A stretch of 7,955 nucleotides of DNA from Burkholderiales bacterium (GCA_027457185.1 DAIDTN010000166.1:1-7955); one strand, 5' to 3'. Positions 1-7,687 are shown, counted from the first letter of the stretch. Notes: generated by a model from the sequence alone, not told the origin. Made by a program: numbers and translations.

Positions 1-737
1 GTGGTACCCGAGGTGTACAGGATGTAGGACGGCTCGTTCGATTCCAGCCAGACGCAGGGCACTTGCGCGTTCATGTGCTTGGCGCGCAGTTCGGCCCAAT
101 CGAGGTCGCGCCCGGCCACGCGCGCCATGCCCGGATCGAGACGGCGATTCACCAGAATCACTTTCTGCGGCGGAAATTTGGACAGACGTATGGCCTCGTC
201 GAGCAGCGGCTTGTACGGCACGACCTTGCCGGCGCGCGAACCGGCATCGGCGCTGATGATGAGCCTGGGCTTGGCGTCATCGATGCGGCTCGCCAGGCTG
301 TGCGAAGCGAAGCCGCCGAACACCACCGAGTGTATGGCGCCGATGCGCGCGCAGGCGAGTATCGCAAAGCAGGCTTCGGCGATCATCGGCATGTAGATCA
401 GCACGCGGTCGCCCTTGACCACGCCCAGGCTCTGCATCGCGGCGGCACAGCGATTGACCTCGGCGTGCAACTCGCGAAAGCTGTACGCCTTCTCCACGTC
501 GGTTTCGGTGGAGACGAAGATCAGCGCGTTCTGCTCGGGCCGGTCCTTCAGGTGGCGGTCGACCGCATTGTGGCAAAGATTGGTCTCGCCGCCGACAAAC
601 CATTTGGCGAACGGCGGCCTGCTGTAATCCAGAACTTTGCCATAAGGCTTATGCCAGTCGATCAGACTCGCCTGTTCGCCCCAGAATCCCTCGCGATCGG
701 CGATCGAGCGCTGGTGGAATTCCTTGTAAGTGCTCAT
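1..737 (-). CDS. prpE: Propionate–CoA ligase (propionyl-CoA synthetase), N-terminal 245 codons, cut by window edge
   Basis: This gene should activate propionate with ATP and CoA to propionyl-CoA through an acyl-AMP intermediate, in the cytoplasm. The visible part starts MSTYKEFHQRSIADREGFW, which matches the PrpE/acetyl-CoA synthetase N-terminal cap. It continues with a PPFAKWF...TNLCHNAVDRHL segment (roughly residues 48-73), MPMIAEACFAILACARIGA and HSVVFGGFASHSLASRIDDA, then ISADAGSRAGKVVPYKPLLDEAI. These follow E. coli PrpE, as I recall it, more closely than Acs. The window ends inside the AMP-forming signature, at LYTSGT (residues 240-245), so about 60% of a typical 630-residue protein lies outside. 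The ATG at 737 is chosen because a strong purine-rich ribosome binding site precedes it and the family N-terminus fits. It lies 43 bp after acuI on the same strand, so co-transcription is plausible. No prpB, prpC or prpD is visible. Substrate preference (propionate, acetate or another short acid) cannot be settled from this fragment. Confidence 0.9.
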   Translation of the reverse strand, partial: MSTYKEFHQRSIADREGFWGEQASLIDWHKPYGKVLDYSRPPFAKWFVGGETNLCHNAVDRHLKDRPEQNALIFVSTETDVEKAYSFRELHAEVNRCAAAMQSLGVVKGDRVLIYMPMIAEACFAILACARIGAIHSVVFGGFASHSLASRIDDAKPRLIISADAGSRAGKVVPYKPLLDEAIRLSKFPPQKVILVNRRLDPGMARVAGRDLDWAELRAKHMNAQVPCVWLESNEPSYILYTSGT

Positions 738-742
738 CGTTT

Positions 743-752
743 CCTCCTCCTT
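743..752 (-). promoter_or_regulatory. Strong ribosome binding site of prpE
   Basis: Read on the minus strand this is AAGGAGGAGG. It offers two overlapping GGAGG cores, 5 and 8 nt before the ATG at 737. It is the best Shine-Dalgarno match in the window and supports the chosen prpE start. Confidence 0.8.
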
Positions 753-753
753 G

Positions 754-774
754 CTCTTACCCTATGAGGGAGAG
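754..774 (-). repeat. Small hairpin in the acuI–prpE gap, resembling dispersed CCCTCTCCC-type repeats
   Basis: CTCT at 754-757 pairs with AGAG at 771-774, and CCCT at 760-763 pairs with AGGG at 767-770. This gives an 8-bp stem with a 2-nt bulge and a 3-nt ATG loop. It sits between the acuI stop and the prpE ribosome binding site. Similar CCCTCTCCC...GGGAGAGGG palindromes are common between genes in GC-rich Proteobacteria, but only one copy is visible here, so membership in a repeat family is inferred. There is no T-run after it, so it is not a convincing intrinsic terminator. Confidence 0.4.
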
Positions 775-780
775 GGCTTG

Positions 781-1773
781 TCAGGCCGCAAGGTCCACCA
801 CGATGCGCCCCTTGGCCTTGCCTTTGATGAAGTCGTCGAATACCCCGGGCAAGCGCTCGAAGGCGATGGTACGCGTCATGCCGGCGAGGTGCCTGGGCTT
901 CATGTCCGTGGCCAGGCGCTGCCACACCTGCGCGCGCAAGGGCATCGGCGTGTAGCCTGAATCGATGCCGAGCAGGCAGGCCCCGCGCAGAATGAACGGC
1001 AGCACGGTGGTGTTGAGGGTAGGACTCGCCGCGAGGCCGATGCTGGCGATGGTGCCGCCCTGGGCCATGGTGCTCGCGATACAGGCAAGGACTTCGCCAC
1101 CGAGGTTGTCGACTGCGCCCGCCCACAGCGCCTTGTCCAGCGGCCGAATTTTGGCCAGGTCCAGGCTTTGGCGCAGCTTCACCTCCGATGCGCCCAGGCC
1201 CTTGAGATATTCGGTTTCGGCCGCCTTGCCCGTCAGCGCCACCACCTTGTAGCCCAGGCCGGCGAGAATATCGACTGCGATCGAGCCGACGCCGCCGCTG
1301 GCGCCGGAAACGATCACCGGTCCGTTGGCCGGCGCGAGGCCATTTGCTTCCATGCGCACCACGCCCAGCGCCGCCGTATAGCCCGCCGTGCCCAGGGCCA
1401 TGGACTCGAACAAGTTCAGGCCGCGCGGCATCGGCACCACCCAGTCGGCCGGCACGCGCGCATACTCCGCGTAACCGCCGTGGTGCGCCACGCCGATGTC
1501 GTAGCTGGTGGCGATGACGGCGTCGCCTTTGTTGAAGCGCGCGTCGCCCGACTCCACCACCGTACCCGACAGGTCGATGCCGCCGACGCAGGGGTAGCGG
1601 CGGATGACCTTGCCGGCGCCGGTAGCGGCGAGCGCATCCTTGTAATTGACCCCCGAATACGCCACCCGCACCAGCACCTCGCCCGGATCTAGCTCATCCA
1701 GCGTCATGTCGGCGAATGCCGCGACGGTTTTCTTGTCCACTTCGTTGATGCGGTATGCCTTGAACTTGTCCAT
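781..1773 (-). CDS. acuI: Acrylyl-CoA reductase (NADPH), YhdH/AcuI family
   Basis: This 330-residue protein is a zinc-independent medium-chain dehydrogenase/reductase that should reduce acryloyl-CoA to propionyl-CoA with NADPH, a detoxifying and assimilating step in 3-hydroxypropionate and acrylate metabolism. The N-terminal GroES-like part includes YSGVNYKDALAATG (39-52) and GGIDLSGTVVESGD (64-77). The nucleotide-binding fold carries VSGASGGVGSIAVDIL (155-170) followed by LTGKAAETEYLKGLGA (180-195). The C-terminal FILRGACLLGIDSG (260-273) and PMPLR (276-280) are typical of YhdH-like proteins. The length is normal for the family and no zinc-site cysteine cluster is visible. The ATG at 1773 is preceded by a moderate AAAGGCG site. 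It follows lpdA by 60 bp and precedes prpE by 43 bp. Both flanking CoA-linked steps fit a propionyl-CoA role. The family assignment is firm; the exact physiological substrate is inferred, since YhdH-type enzymes also reduce other activated alkenes. Confidence 0.9.
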   Translation of the reverse strand: MDKFKAYRINEVDKKTVAAFADMTLDELDPGEVLVRVAYSGVNYKDALAATGAGKVIRRYPCVGGIDLSGTVVESGDARFNKGDAVIATSYDIGVAHHGGYAEYARVPADWVVPMPRGLNLFESMALGTAGYTAALGVVRMEANGLAPANGPVIVSGASGGVGSIAVDILAGLGYKVVALTGKAAETEYLKGLGASEVKLRQSLDLAKIRPLDKALWAGAVDNLGGEVLACIASTMAQGGTIASIGLAASPTLNTTVLPFILRGACLLGIDSGYTPMPLRAQVWQRLATDMKPRHLAGMTRTIAFERLPGVFDDFIKGKAKGRIVVDLAA

Positions 1774-1833
1774 GCTGTTGCGCCTTTCGATTTGAATGCA
1801 ATGAATGTCGAATGGAGTGCCGTGCCTAGGCGC

Positions 1834-3261
1834 CTACATATGCAGTGCGCGCTTGTCCACCGCCAGGGCCGCTTCGTGCACTACCTCGGACAGCGAGGGG
1901 TGCGCGTGGCAGATGCGCGCGATGTCCTCGGCGCTGGCGCCGAACTCCATCGCCATCACCGCCTCCGCGATCATCTCGGAAGCGTGCGCGCCGATGATGT
2001 GGATGCCGAGGACGCGGTCGGTCTTGGCGTCGGCGAGAATTTTCACGAATCCGGTGGTCTCGTCCTGGCCCAGGGCGCGGCCGTTATGCGCGAACGGCAC
2101 CTGGCCGGCGCGATAGGTCGCGCCTTCGGCCTTCAGCTGCTGCTCGGTCTTGCCCACCCAGGCGATTTCCGGCGCCGTATACACGACCCAGGGGATCGTG
2201 TCGAGGTTGACATAACCGGCCTGGCCGGCGATGCGCTCGGCCACCATCACGCCTTCGTCCATTCCCTTGTGCGCGAGCATCGGGCCGCGCACCACGTCGC
2301 CGACCGCGTACACGTTGGGCAGGCTGGTGCGGCAATTTTCATCCACCTCGATAAAGCCGCGCTCATTGATCTTCAGACCCACCGTTTCGGCGCCAAGATT
2401 TGTAGTATTGGGCGCGCGCCCGATCGACACCACCAGCTTGCTGCAATCCAGCGCCTGCTTGCCGTCGGCGGTCTCGTACTCCACCGTCACCCCGCGCTTG
2501 CCGCGGCTCACCTTGCCGATTTTCACGCCGAGCTTGATTTCCAGCCCCTGCTCCTTGACGAACACCTTCCACGCTTCCCTGGCCACCGCATCGTCCGCGG
2601 CGCCAAGAAAATTGGGCAAGGCTTCCAGAATGGTGACCTTTGCGCCCAGGCGCCGCCACACGCTGCCCAGCTCCAGTCCGATCACGCCGGCGCCGATGAC
2701 GCCGAGCGTTTCCGGCACGGCGTTGAACGCAAGCGCGCCGACGTTGTCGCAGATGGTCTCGTTGTCCACCTCCAGCCCGGGCAAATGGCGCGCAGCGGAA
2801 CCGGTGGCGAGGATGACGTGGTTCGCCTCCACGATCTCGGGCGATCCGCCATCGCTGACTTCGATCAGGTATTTCTCGCCGCTGCCGGCGAACTTGCCAT
2901 GGCCCTTCAACCAGGTGATCTTGTTCTTCTTGAACAACATCTCGATGCCGCCGGTAAGCTGGGACACGATCTTGTCCTTGCGCGCCTGCATTTTGGCGAC
3001 GTCTATTTTCGCGCCGGTCACGGAGATGCCGTGATTGCCGAATTTGTACGCCACGCGCTCGTAGTTTTCCGAGGATTCGAGCAGCGCCTTGGACGGAATG
3101 CAGCCGACGTTGAGGCAGGTGCCGCCGAGCTTGCCCTCGCCCTTGTCGTTCTTCCACTCGTCCACGACCGCGGTGGAAAAACCGAGCTGGGCGCAGCGGA
3201 TCGCTGCGACATATCCGGCCGGGCCGGCGCCGATGACTACGACTTCGAATGATTTGAGCAT
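1834..3261 (-). CDS. lpdA: Dihydrolipoyl dehydrogenase (E3 of 2-oxoglutarate dehydrogenase)
   Basis: This 475-residue FAD flavoprotein should reoxidise the dihydrolipoyl group of the E2 subunit and pass electrons to NAD+. The N-terminal FAD fold has GAGPAGYVAA (11-20). The redox disulfide is in GGTCLNVGCIPSKAL (46-60), with Cys49 and Cys54 present. The NAD fold has GAGVIGLELGS (190-200). The second FAD-contact motif is AVGDV (319-323). The dimerisation domain ends with HAHPSLSEVVHEA (452-464), carrying the expected catalytic His454 and Glu459. Length and motif spacing are normal, and there is no lipoyl domain fused to its N-terminus. The ATG at 3261 places the FAD motif where the family has it, although only a weak AGAG ribosome binding site precedes it. 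It follows sucB by 85 bp, a gap that holds a hairpin. Its place after sucB makes it the E3 of this complex; it may also serve pyruvate dehydrogenase or glycine cleavage, which cannot be seen here. Confidence 0.97.
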   Translation of the reverse strand: MLKSFEVVVIGAGPAGYVAAIRCAQLGFSTAVVDEWKNDKGEGKLGGTCLNVGCIPSKALLESSENYERVAYKFGNHGISVTGAKIDVAKMQARKDKIVSQLTGGIEMLFKKNKITWLKGHGKFAGSGEKYLIEVSDGGSPEIVEANHVILATGSAARHLPGLEVDNETICDNVGALAFNAVPETLGVIGAGVIGLELGSVWRRLGAKVTILEALPNFLGAADDAVAREAWKVFVKEQGLEIKLGVKIGKVSRGKRGVTVEYETADGKQALDCSKLVVSIGRAPNTTNLGAETVGLKINERGFIEVDENCRTSLPNVYAVGDVVRGPMLAHKGMDEGVMVAERIAGQAGYVNLDTIPWVVYTAPEIAWVGKTEQQLKAEGATYRAGQVPFAHNGRALGQDETTGFVKILADAKTDRVLGIHIIGAHASEMIAEAVMAMEFGASAEDIARICHAHPSLSEVVHEAALAVDKRALHM

Positions 3262-3290
3262 GATCGGGACTCTGTGTTAACGGCGGGGGA

Positions 3291-3331
3291 CACGGACTGC
3301 GCAAAGGGCCCTGCTTTCTCCTTGCGCCGTG
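3291..3331 (-). promoter_or_regulatory. Intercistronic hairpin between sucB and lpdA
   Basis: CACGG at 3291-3295 pairs with CCGTG at 3327-3331. CGCAA at 3300-3304 pairs with TTGCG at 3322-3326, and GG at 3306-3307 pairs with CC at 3320-3321. The result is a 12-bp GC-rich stem with a 4-nt and a 1-nt bulge on one side and a 12-nt loop. In the transcript it begins 15 nt after the sucB stop codon and ends 29 nt before the lpdA ATG. The bases after it are C-rich with no T-run, so it is unlikely to be an intrinsic terminator. A role in mRNA stability, processing or lowering lpdA translation is inferred only. Confidence 0.5.
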
Positions 3332-3346
3332 GCGATGAAATGATTC

Positions 3347-4600
3347 CTAAAGTTCGAGCAGCAGGCGCACCGGGTCTTCCAGAGCGTCCTTCATCGCCAC
3401 CAGCGACAGCACCGCCTCGCGCCCGTCGATGATGCGATGGTCGTAGGACAGGGCGAAATAGTTCATCGGCCGGATCACAATCTGTCCGTTCTCGACCACC
3501 GCGCGCTCCTTGGTGGCGTGGATGCCGAGGATGGCCGATTGCGGCGGGTTGATAATGGGCGTCGACAGCATCGAGCCGAACACGCCGCCATTCGAAATGG
3601 AGAACGTGCCGCCGGTCAGTTCTTCCATGGAGAGCTTGCCCTCTGCGGCGCGTTTGCCCAGATCGGCGATCGCCTTCTCGATCTGGGCGAAACTCATCTG
3701 GTCGGCGTCACGCAGCACCGGCACCACCAGGCCGCGCGGGCTACCCACGGCGACGCCGATATCGAAATAACCGTGATAGACGATTTCGTTGCCGTCCACC
3801 GAGGCGTTGACTATCGGGAATTTCTTCAGCGCATACACCGCCGCTTTGACGAAAAAGGACATGAAACCGAGCTTCACGCCATGTTCTTTCTCGAACTTGT
3901 CCTTGTGCTTGGCGCGCAGGTCCATCACCGGCTGCATGTTGACTTCATTGAACGTCGTCAAGATTGCCGCGGTCGCCTGGGACTGCAGCAGCCGCTCCGC
4001 CACACGTGCGCGCAAGCGCGACATCGGCACGCGCTGTTCCGGCCGGTCGGCTAGCAGCTTGTCGACGTTGATCGGCGCCGGTACGCCCGGCAGTGCGGGC
4101 CGCGCCGCCGCAGGCGCTGCCGCGGGTGCTGTAGCGGCCGGGCGCGCCGCCGCGCCGCCTTCCATGTGCGCGATCACGTCGGCCTTGGTCACTCGGCCGT
4201 CGCGGCCGCTGCCGGCAATCGACTTGGCATCGAGCTTGTGGTCCTCGACCATCTTGCGCGCGGCCGGCATCAAATTGCTCTGGTCGGAGAGTTGTTTTGC
4301 CGCTTGCGCCACCGGTGCTGCCGGCCGCTCCGCCGCCCTGCCCGCGGCCGCGGCCGAATTCGCAGCGGTATCGATCATGGCGATGACTTCGCCCGAGACC
4401 ACGGTACCGCCATCGGCTTTGATGATCTGGGCGACGACGCCGGCAACGGGGGCCGGAAGTTCCAGCACCACCTTGTCGGTCTCGACATCGATCAGGTTTT
4501 CGTCGCGGGCGACGGCGTCGCCCACTTTCTTGTGCCAGCTGAGCAGGGTCGCCTCGGCCACCGACTCAGACAGCTGCGGTACTTTCACTTCGACTAACAT
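3347..4600 (-). CDS. sucB: Dihydrolipoyllysine-residue succinyltransferase (E2 of 2-oxoglutarate dehydrogenase)
   Basis: This 417-residue protein (also called odhB) forms the core of the 2-oxoglutarate dehydrogenase complex and transfers the succinyl group from lipoyl-lysine to CoA. It carries one lipoyl domain (about 1-77) with the modified lysine at Lys43 in DVETDKVVLE. An Ala-rich linker follows. The E1/E3-binding domain is at about 110-146, with LMPAARKMVEDHKL and GRDGRVTKADVIAHM. A second Ala/Pro linker leads to the catalytic core from about 190 to the end. The core has NPPQSAILGIH and the active-site motif HRIIDG, with His388 and Asp392. These features fit succinyltransferase better than the pyruvate dehydrogenase E2. 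The open frame extends 29 codons further upstream to 4687, but the family starts at MLVEVKVPQLSES, and a GGAG lies 5 nt before the ATG at 4600, so the longer start is rejected. It sits between sucA (231 bp upstream) and lpdA (85 bp downstream). Confidence 0.97.
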   Translation of the reverse strand: MLVEVKVPQLSESVAEATLLSWHKKVGDAVARDENLIDVETDKVVLELPAPVAGVVAQIIKADGGTVVSGEVIAMIDTAANSAAAAGRAAERPAAPVAQAAKQLSDQSNLMPAARKMVEDHKLDAKSIAGSGRDGRVTKADVIAHMEGGAAARPAATAPAAAPAAARPALPGVPAPINVDKLLADRPEQRVPMSRLRARVAERLLQSQATAAILTTFNEVNMQPVMDLRAKHKDKFEKEHGVKLGFMSFFVKAAVYALKKFPIVNASVDGNEIVYHGYFDIGVAVGSPRGLVVPVLRDADQMSFAQIEKAIADLGKRAAEGKLSMEELTGGTFSISNGGVFGSMLSTPIINPPQSAILGIHATKERAVVENGQIVIRPMNYFALSYDHRIIDGREAVLSLVAMKDALEDPVRLLLEL

Positions 4601-4831
4601 GACGGCTCCGTTCAGTTTTTTCGCCGGCGTCGGGTATCCCTTCGGCGACGTACCGCAAAAACAAGTGCGCGTTTCGCGCCCGGTCATTGCCTTTATCGTC
4701 TGACGCTTGCTGTTGCGCCCTGAATCAACATACTACAGAAAACCGCTTGCCGCAGAACCCGCAGACAACGCGGAATAGCACAACCAGCCGTTTTCTTCCC
4801 GCGCACTCTGCCGCCGCAGCGGTCGCAGATG
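4601..4831 (-). other. sucA–sucB intergenic spacer with hairpin and weak promoter-like patch
   Basis: This 231-bp gap is the longest non-coding stretch in the window. An AT-rich patch on the minus strand has TAGTAT (4730-4735, 4 of 6 to the sigma-70 -10 consensus) with a 16-bp spacer to a poor -35, TTCTGC (4752-4757). It could be a weak internal promoter for sucB–lpdA. Nearer to sucB, TCGCCG at 4621-4626 pairs with CGGCGA at 4643-4648, with GGG/CCC (4632-4634/4638-4640) nested inside, giving a hairpin 11 nt upstream of the sucB GGAG site. No T-run follows it in the sense direction. No small ORF with a credible start was found. Both elements are suggestions read by eye. Confidence 0.3.
4606..4609 (-). 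promoter_or_regulatory. Ribosome binding site that sets the sucB start
   Basis: The minus strand reads CGGAGCCGTC just before the ATG at 4600, placing GGAG 5 nt upstream. This supports the 417-residue form of sucB over the 446-codon extended frame, whose extra 29 residues do not resemble the E2 family. Confidence 0.65.
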
Positions 4832-7687
4832 CTATTTCGATGCTGCGGGCCCCTTGAGTTTACCCAAAGCCGCTTCGACCAATGCCTTCTGCTGTTCCTG
4901 GTGCTTGGCGTAATAGCCTACCGCCGGCGAAGCCGACGACGCCCGGCCGGCATACTGCAGTTTCTGGTCTTCACGCATGTTTTCGATGAAATAGTGCCGC
5001 GTCTGGTACCAGGCACCCTGGTTCTGCGGCTCTTCCTGGCACCAGACTACCTGGGTCGCATTCGGGTAGCGTTTTATTTCCGCCGCGAACGCCTTGTGCG
5101 GGAAAGGATACAGCTGTTCGACGCGAATAATGGCCGTGCCCCTGATTTCGCGCTCGCGCCGCGCCGCCACCAGGTCGTAATAGACCTTGCCGCTGCAGCA
5201 GATGATGCGCTTCACCGACTCCGGCTCGAGGTGCCCGACCTCGCCGATGACGGTGTGAAACTGGCCTTTGGCGAATTCCGACAGCGGCGACATCGCTTCT
5301 TTGTTCCGCAGCAGCGACTTGGGCGTCATGATGATCAGCGGCTTGCGGAACAGCCGTATCATCTGCCGCCGCAGCAGATGGAACATTTGCGCGGCGGTCG
5401 ACGGCACCACCACCTGCATATTGTGCTCGGCGCAAAGCTGCAGGTAGCGTTCGAGGCGCGCCGAGGAATGCTCCGGCCCCTGGCCCTCGAAACCGTGCGG
5501 CAGCATCATCACCAGGCCGCAGACCCGGTTCCATTTGGTTTCGCCCGACGAGATGAACTGATCGATCACCACCTGGGCGCCGTTGGCGAAGTCGCCGAAC
5601 TGCGCTTCCCAGATGACCAGCTCGTTGGGCTCGGCCGTGGCATAGCCGTATTCAAAACCCAGCACCGCCTCCTCCGACAGCACCGAATCGATCACGGTGA
5701 ACGGTGCCTGCTTTTCGCTCACGTGCTGCAGCGGGATGAATGTTCCCGAATCCCATTTTTCGCGGTTCTGGTCATGCAGCACGGCGTGGCGGTGGACGAA
5801 GGTGCCGCGACCGGAGTCCTGGCCGGAGAGGCGCACGGCGTAGCCGCTCGCCACCAGCGAGGCGTAAGCGAAGTGCTCCGCCATACCCCAGTCGACCGGC
5901 AGCCTCCCCTCGCCCATCGCCTTGCGGTCGGCGACCACCTTCTCCACCAGCGGATGCAGCTTGAAATCGGCCGGAATGGCGGTGATGCGCTGCGCCATGC
6001 GCTGCAGTTCGGCCAGCGGCACGGCGGTATCGGCCGCGTCGGTCCATTTGCGGTCGAGGAACGGCATCCAGTCGACCGCATACTGGCTCTTGAAGTTGGA
6101 GATCACCGGGTCGGCGGTATGCTGTCCGGCGTCGAGCGCGGTGCGCATGCTCCTGATCAGATCATCGGCCTCGGTGTCGGTGATCACACCCTGCGCCGCC
6201 AGCTTGTCGGCGTAGAGCTTGCGCGTGCCGGGGTGCGCGGCGATTCTCTTGTACATCAGCGGCTGGGTTACCGACGGCGTGTCCTGCTCGTTGTGGCCGA
6301 GTTTGCGAAAGCAGACGATATCCACGACGACGTCGCGGTGGAACTCCATGCGGTAATCGAGTGCGAGCTGGGTCACCAGTACCACCGCCTCGTGGTCGTC
6401 GCCGTTCACGTGGAAAATCGGCGCCTCCACCATCTTGGCGACGTCGGTACAATACAGCGTCGAGCGCGAATCGCGCGGGTCGGACGTGGTGAAGCCGATC
6501 TGATTGTTGACTACCACGTGCACCGTGCCGCCGGTGCCATAGCCGCGCGTGTTCGACAGATTCAGGGTTTCCATCACCACGCCCTGGCCGGCAAAAGCGG
6601 CGTCGCCGTGCAGCAGGATCGACATGACCTGGGTTCCGTCCTTGTCGCCGCGGCGCCGCTGGCGCGCGCGCACCGAGCCCTCCACCACCGGATTGGCGAT
6701 CTCCAGGTGCGACGGGTTGAACGCCAGCGAAAGATGCACCGGTCCACCCGGCGTGGACACGTCCGAAGAGAAACCCTTGTGGTACTTCACATCGCCCGAA
6801 TGCAGATCGTCGGCATGGATGCCTTCGAATTCGGCAAACAGGTCCTTGGGCGTCTTGCCGAGCACGTTGACGAGGACGTTGAGGCGCCCGCGGTGCGCCA
6901 TGCCGATGACGATCTCCTGCACCCCCTGGCTGCCGCAGCGCTGAATCAGTTCGTCGACGCAGGGAATGAGGCTCTCGCCGCCTTCGAGCGAGAAGCGCTT
7001 TTGCCCGACGTAACGCGTATGCAGGTACTTCTCCAGGGTCTCGGCCGCGGTGAGCCGGTCGAGGACGTGTTTCTTGGTCTCGACCGAGAACGCGGGCACG
7101 GAGCGGATCGATTCGAAACGCTGCTGCAACCAGCGCTTTTGCGCAGGGTCGCTGATGTACATGTATTCGATTCCGACGGAGCCACAGTAGGTCTGGCGCA
7201 GACCCTTGATGATTTCGCGCAGGGTCATGCGCTCCTGGCCGAAATACAGGCTGGTGGCATCGAACTGCGTATCCATGTCGGTTTCGGTCAGGTCGTAGAA
7301 AGCCGGCTCCAGCTCCGGAATCTGCGGCCGTTCCTGCCGCCTGAGCGGATCGAGCTGAGCCCAGCGCGAGCCGAGGATGCGGTACGCGGCGATCAGCTGC
7401 TGCACATAGACCTGCTTGCGCGCGACGGTCAGATCGGTCTGCGTCGCCGACGGGCGCAGCGTACCCTGCTTGGCGCGCAGGGCGAAGGATTCGATGATGG
7501 GCGCATGCGCCACGTCGCGGTCCTCGGTCCCCTTCCCCGGCGCGGTGACGAGCTGCATCTGATCGAAATACGCGCGCCACTGCTCAGGCACCGAACCCGG
7601 ATTGTCGAGGTAGGACTCGTACAGATCCTCGACGTACGGCGCGTTGCCGCCGAACAGATAGGAGTTGCTCTGGAACTGTTTCAGCAT
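4832..7687 (-). CDS. sucA: 2-oxoglutarate dehydrogenase E1 component (thiamine diphosphate dependent)
   Basis: This 951-residue enzyme decarboxylates 2-oxoglutarate on thiamine diphosphate and succinylates the lipoyl group of SucB. It is the rate-setting entry to the complex in the TCA cycle. The N-terminal segment YVEDLYESYLDNPGSVPEQW (18-37) is the E2-contact peptide typical of the E1o family. The first catalytic domain has GMAHRGRLNVL (262-272, His265), SGDVKYHKGF (297-306, His303) and the cofactor motif GDAAFAGQG (361-369) ending with NNQIGFTT (394-401). The pyrimidine-binding domain starts near 597 and includes GQDSGRGTFVHRHAVLHDQ (622-640). HGFEGQGPEHSSAR (731-744) and a C-terminal domain with QEEPQNQGAWY (884-894) follow. 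The length is slightly above the 933 residues of E. coli SucA. The ATG at 7687 has only a weak purine-rich site before it, but it gives the family N-terminus. It follows gltA by 131 bp. Confidence 0.98.
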   Translation of the reverse strand: MLKQFQSNSYLFGGNAPYVEDLYESYLDNPGSVPEQWRAYFDQMQLVTAPGKGTEDRDVAHAPIIESFALRAKQGTLRPSATQTDLTVARKQVYVQQLIAAYRILGSRWAQLDPLRRQERPQIPELEPAFYDLTETDMDTQFDATSLYFGQERMTLREIIKGLRQTYCGSVGIEYMYISDPAQKRWLQQRFESIRSVPAFSVETKKHVLDRLTAAETLEKYLHTRYVGQKRFSLEGGESLIPCVDELIQRCGSQGVQEIVIGMAHRGRLNVLVNVLGKTPKDLFAEFEGIHADDLHSGDVKYHKGFSSDVSTPGGPVHLSLAFNPSHLEIANPVVEGSVRARQRRRGDKDGTQVMSILLHGDAAFAGQGVVMETLNLSNTRGYGTGGTVHVVVNNQIGFTTSDPRDSRSTLYCTDVAKMVEAPIFHVNGDDHEAVVLVTQLALDYRMEFHRDVVVDIVCFRKLGHNEQDTPSVTQPLMYKRIAAHPGTRKLYADKLAAQGVITDTEADDLIRSMRTALDAGQHTADPVISNFKSQYAVDWMPFLDRKWTDAADTAVPLAELQRMAQRITAIPADFKLHPLVEKVVADRKAMGEGRLPVDWGMAEHFAYASLVASGYAVRLSGQDSGRGTFVHRHAVLHDQNREKWDSGTFIPLQHVSEKQAPFTVIDSVLSEEAVLGFEYGYATAEPNELVIWEAQFGDFANGAQVVIDQFISSGETKWNRVCGLVMMLPHGFEGQGPEHSSARLERYLQLCAEHNMQVVVPSTAAQMFHLLRRQMIRLFRKPLIIMTPKSLLRNKEAMSPLSEFAKGQFHTVIGEVGHLEPESVKRIICCSGKVYYDLVAARREREIRGTAIIRVEQLYPFPHKAFAAEIKRYPNATQVVWCQEEPQNQGAWYQTRHYFIENMREDQKLQYAGRASSASPAVGYYAKHQEQQKALVEAALGKLKGPAASK

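Noticed and set aside
63..767. A 234-codon plus-strand open frame opposite prpE
   Set aside because: The minus strand encodes the conserved PrpE N-terminus. The plus-strand product has no family features and no ribosome binding site was recognised.
1792..3252. A 486-codon plus-strand open frame opposite lpdA
   Set aside because: Same kind of antisense shadow. The minus strand encodes an intact E3 with all expected motifs.
4081..4160. Low-complexity Ala/Pro-coding GC-rich stretch that might look like a DNA repeat
   Set aside because: It encodes the flexible linker of the E2 subunit between the E3-binding domain and catalytic core, which is normally Ala/Pro rich.
4601..4687. Upstream extension of sucB by 29 codons to an ATG at 4687
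   Set aside because: The added residues do not resemble the E2 N-terminus, and a GGAG site sits at the right distance from the internal ATG at 4600, where the lipoyl domain begins.
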